A DNA stretch of 8,592 nucleotides from Desulfocicer vacuolatum DSM 3385 (GTDB lineage: Bacteria > Desulfobacterota > Desulfobacteria > Desulfobacterales > SURF-7), in assembly GCA_945870015.1 (NCBI GenBank), contig CAMBQS010000133.1:1-8592 (forward strand), written 5' to 3'. Shown here piece after piece: positions 6,493-8,592 of the stretch. A program made the position numbers and the translations under genes. The first letter of the stretch is position 1, and each line of letters opens with the position of its first letter. The notes beneath the pieces were generated by a model. That model had not been told where the DNA came from. It did no database searches and worked only from the letters and a program-made list of their open reading frames with translations.

Positions 6493-7283
6493 TGACAGAA
6501 TATTTGTCTCCGGTAATTGAAACAAAGAACCTTGGCAAAAAATATCCCATTCCCAAAGGATATCGGGAACTGCTGTTTCATCCTTTTTTGAAAAAAGAGA
6601 AGCCGGCACTGGAGAATGTTTCGATCCAGGTTCAAAAAGGCGAGATTTTTGGAATCCTTGGCCCGAACGGATCCGGAAAAACAACCCTGTTAAAAATTCT
6701 GTCCACACTGATTCTGCCTTCATCCGGATACGCCTTGATTCATGGTATGGACGTTGTGAAACATGAAAAGGAAATCAAATCCATCATCGGTGTGGTGGTA
6801 AGTGACGAAAGGAGTTTTTACTGGCGGTTGACCGGCAGGGAAAATTTATCTTTTTTCTCAACATTAAATAATATCCCGGGAGATGAAGCTTTACAAAAGA
6901 TTGAAGAGATTGCGATGCAGCTTGGTTTTGCAGACCAGCTTGACCACAGGTTTCAGGAGTACTCGTCCGGAACCCGGCAGAAGATGGCCATTGCAAGGGG
7001 GCTTCTCACAGATCCGGAAATCCTTTTCATGGATGAGCCAACCCGCAGCCTGGACCCTGAAATTTCCAGGAATTTACGGACTTTTATCAAAGAGGTTCTG
7101 GTTCGTCGGTACGGCAAGACAATTTTTCTGTCAACAAACAACATTCAGGAAGCAGAGGATATCTGCGACCGGGTTGCCATTATCCACAAAGGAACCATCA
7201 AACAATCCGGCATTCCGGTTCAATCCTGTGTTCAGAGTAATCTGCCGCTTGATGAACTTTTTGTGAGAAGCTTGCATGAATAA
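6492..7283 (+). CDS. ABC transporter ATP-binding protein (ABC-2 exporter type)
   Basis: This 263-residue cytoplasmic nucleotide-binding subunit has Walker A GPNGSGKT (57-64, Lys63), the signature YSSGTRQKM (157-165), Walker B ILFMDEPT (177-184, catalytic Glu182) and D-loop SLDP (186-189). The segment after IGVVV reads DERSFYWRLTGREN instead of carrying the usual Q-loop glutamine; from memory this is a recurring variant in ABC-2 exporters. The switch-histidine position is Asn216 (FLSTNNIQEAED, where LSTHN is usual), which is odd. The ATG at 6492 lacks a Shine-Dalgarno, and the frame is closed upstream by the hydratase TAG at 6483, so translation is probably coupled to the hydratase. It overlaps the permease gene by eight bases, and the two should form a homodimeric or heterodimeric exporter of unknown cargo. 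Confidence 0.93.
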   Translation: MTEYLSPVIETKNLGKKYPIPKGYRELLFHPFLKKEKPALENVSIQVQKGEIFGILGPNGSGKTTLLKILSTLILPSSGYALIHGMDVVKHEKEIKSIIGVVVSDERSFYWRLTGRENLSFFSTLNNIPGDEALQKIEEIAMQLGFADQLDHRFQEYSSGTRQKMAIARGLLTDPEILFMDEPTRSLDPEISRNLRTFIKEVLVRRYGKTIFLSTNNIQEAEDICDRVAIIHKGTIKQSGIPVQSCVQSNLPLDELFVRSLHE

Positions 7284-8100
7284 TCTCTATCTGCGTTTTC
7301 GAAAGCCTGTCGCGTTCCTCCGGAGAGATTTCCTGAATGAGTCCAGCTATAAATTCTCTTTTATCGTTCATTTCATGGGAATCATCTTTTCCGTCCTTTC
7401 CATCTATTTTTTATCCCGGCTGGTTGGAGATGCTGCTTTGCCCCATTTATCCGGATATGGCGGAGATTATTTTTCTTTTGTCATCATCGGGATTGCCCTT
7501 GCAGGGTATATGCAGGTTGCACTCGGGACCTTTGCCGGCAGCATCCGGGAAGCACAGATTACCGGTACGCTGGAGGCGATGCTTGCGACCCGTACCGGAG
7601 TTCCGTTAATCATCCTTTCTTCTTCCCTTTACAGCTTTGTTATCACATCTGTCCGGATTCTGATTTATCTTTTTTTCGGTGCACTTGCTTTTGGAATTCA
7701 TCTGGAGCAATCCAACTATATGGGGGCTTTTTTGATTTTATGTCTTACGATTGTCTGCTTCAGCAGCGTGGGGATTCTCTCCGCCGGTTTCATCATGGTT
7801 TTGAAAAAAGGCGATCCATTCAACTGGATTTTTACCAGCCTTTCATGGCTTCTGGGAGGAATATACTATCCGATAACCGTACTTCCCGAATGGCTGCAAA
7901 CCGTATCCACTCTGTTTCCCATCACCCATGCGCTGGAAGGAATACGGTTGGCACTTTTGCAAGGATATTCGACAAGGTCGCTGCTGCCGGCAATTCTCCC
8001 GCTTCTTGGTTTTGGTGTTGTAATGATACCGATCAGCATCTGGATTTTTCACCATGCAATCCGGATTGCAAAGAGTAACGGTTCCCTGACTCAATATTAG
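7276..8100 (+). CDS. ABC-2 type transporter permease
   Basis: A 274-residue integral inner-membrane protein of the ABC-2 family. I see about six hydrophobic segments, near residues 28-48, 64-86, 110-138, 148-175, 183-200 and 237-258. Between the second and third lies the polar stretch REAQITGTLEAMLATRTGVP, typical of the coupling element that contacts the ATPase. The segment GGIYYPITVLPEWLQ at 194-208, followed by FPITHALEGIRLAL, is a hallmark of the family's late region. ABC-2 permeases export polysaccharides, drugs, lipids or haem-related cargo; nothing here selects one. The start overlaps the ATPase stop (ATGAATAA), and GAGAAG at 7265-7270 can serve as ribosome-binding site. It is the last gene of the unit, and its TAG stop overlaps the stop of the opposing gene. 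Confidence 0.92.
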   Translation: MNNLYLRFRKPVAFLRRDFLNESSYKFSFIVHFMGIIFSVLSIYFLSRLVGDAALPHLSGYGGDYFSFVIIGIALAGYMQVALGTFAGSIREAQITGTLEAMLATRTGVPLIILSSSLYSFVITSVRILIYLFFGALAFGIHLEQSNYMGAFLILCLTIVCFSSVGILSAGFIMVLKKGDPFNWIFTSLSWLLGGIYYPITVLPEWLQTVSTLFPITHALEGIRLALLQGYSTRSLLPAILPLLGFGVVMIPISIWIFHHAIRIAKSNGSLTQY

Positions 8101-8105
8101 GGAAT
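8081..8105. other. Stem-loop spanning two overlapping convergent stop codons
   Basis: GTTCCCTGA (8081-8089) can pair with TTAGGGAAT (8097-8105) as nine base pairs, including two G-U wobbles in the RNA, around a seven-base loop. The right arm contains the permease TAG (8098-8100) and the reverse-strand TAA (8097-8099). There is no tight T-run on either strand (the nearest is TATTTTATT about ten bases downstream on the plus strand), so it is at best a weak bidirectional terminator or 3'-end structure. Confidence 0.4.
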
Positions 8106-8592
8106 GGCATCCAGTATTTTATTCGCTCTCAGATATCGGATTGTACGGGAGCCGGAAACAGCATCGGTATGATGATGCCGGTAAAACAGTTGCAGATCAT
8201 CCCATGTATCGATATCGTTCAGGGGTGGAAGGATATACGGCTTGATATTCATCTGAAGGCAGCGATCAAGTGTTTCCTGATAGACAATATCCGTTCCCCA
8301 GGCCATATCATGAAACGGTTTTTCCGTAAAAGAATCTATCTTGAACCCAATAAGATAGTACCCGCCGTCAATTGATGGCCCAATTACGCTTCCTGTCTGA
8401 TCGATTCCATAAAAAGCTTCCTTCATGATCTCTGCCGTCATTTCCGGACAATCTGTTCCAATCAGAATGGCCCGGTCATATCCGGAAGAAAAAGTCCGGT
8501 TAAAGGCATTGGCCATCCGAACCCCTAAATCTTTTCCTTCTTGCGGATGAAAATCATAATGGTCTCCAAGCCATTGTGAAAGACTATTTTCA
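8097..8592 (-). CDS. DUF2064 / TIGR04282-type glycosyltransferase-like protein, C-terminal part, 5' truncated
   Basis: The reading frame is open to the window edge, so the ATG at 8516 is internal and the N-terminus lies beyond base 8592; 164 residues are visible. Upstream of that Met, the frame gives WLGDHYDFHPQEGKDLGVRM, which fits the conserved QxGxDLGxRMANAF stretch of this family. IGTDCPEMT, GPSIDGGYYLIGFK and WGTDIVYQETL follow, and the chain ends in the NDIDTWDDL segment typical of GT-A nucleotide-sugar or nucleotidyltransferase folds. DUF2064 proteins are predicted cytoplasmic transferases, often next to or fused with a second glycosyltransferase (TIGR04283); their reaction is not established. 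A neighbouring partner would lie outside the window. The stop overlaps the permease stop by four bases in total, so this gene belongs to a separate, opposing transcription unit. Confidence 0.85.
   Translation of the reverse strand, partial: ENSLSQWLGDHYDFHPQEGKDLGVRMANAFNRTFSSGYDRAILIGTDCPEMTAEIMKEAFYGIDQTGSVIGPSIDGGYYLIGFKIDSFTEKPFHDMAWGTDIVYQETLDRCLQMNIKPYILPPLNDIDTWDDLQLFYRHHHTDAVSGSRTIRYLRANKILDAIP

Noticed and set aside
5673..6505. Shared N-terminus MTEY of the hydratase and ATPase as a sign of local duplication
   Set aside because: Only four residues match and the following sequences belong to unrelated families.
6156..6635. Minus-strand reading frame (159 codons) across the hydratase/ATPase junction
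   Set aside because: It is antisense to two well-supported genes and shows no recognisable motif.

Overview
The window carries eight protein-coding genes, two of them cut by its edges, packed with little intergenic space. I see no rRNA, tRNA, CRISPR array, insertion sequence or phage gene. The gene content suggests an anaerobic, acyl-CoA-metabolising bacterium: a very large oxygen-sensitive-type acyl-CoA dehydratase activase, a crotonase-family enzyme, an Fe-S-dependent rRNA methyltransferase and a DUF2064 glycosyltransferase. I infer a sulfate-reducing Desulfobacterota (Desulfobacterales-like), but that assignment rests on gene content and feel, not on a search.

Layout. (1) Bases 1-2670, plus strand: the C-terminal 889 residues of a CoA activase / 2-hydroxyacyl-CoA dehydratase-like protein; its ATPase part lies upstream, outside the window. 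(2) Bases 2671-3396, minus strand: an alpha/beta hydrolase that converges on it, with the two stop codons touching (TGA then TCA, no spacer). (3) Bases 3397-3569: a divergent intergenic region with a good sigma70-type promoter for the hydrolase and an 8-bp inverted repeat followed by a T-run in front of the next gene. (4) Bases 3570-5592, plus strand: rlmD (TrmA/RumA family) followed by an unrecognised two-helix membrane protein whose ribosome-binding site overlaps the rlmD stop. (5) Bases 5593-5672: a short gap with a 28-bp imperfect inverted repeat overlapping a possible promoter. (6) Bases 5673-8100, plus strand: an enoyl-CoA hydratase, an ABC ATPase and an ABC-2 permease in one tight unit (6-nt gap, then 8-nt overlap). 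(7) Bases 8097-8592, minus strand: the C-terminal part of a DUF2064 glycosyltransferase-like protein, whose stop overlaps the permease stop inside a 9-bp stem-loop.

How the genes work together. The activase fragment and the crotonase fit acyl-CoA metabolism, but they are not in one transcription unit. The ATPase and permease together form a plausible ABC-2 exporter of unknown cargo; its location behind an enoyl-CoA hydratase is suggestive only. RlmD is a housekeeping RNA-modification enzyme with an unknown membrane protein attached.

I did not find a convincing undescribed system. The best leads are the substituted switch histidine (Asn216) of the ABC ATPase, the in-frame hydratase/ATPase junction separated by one amber codon with no visible Shine-Dalgarno, the inverted repeat at 5629-5656, and the unknown protein behind rlmD.
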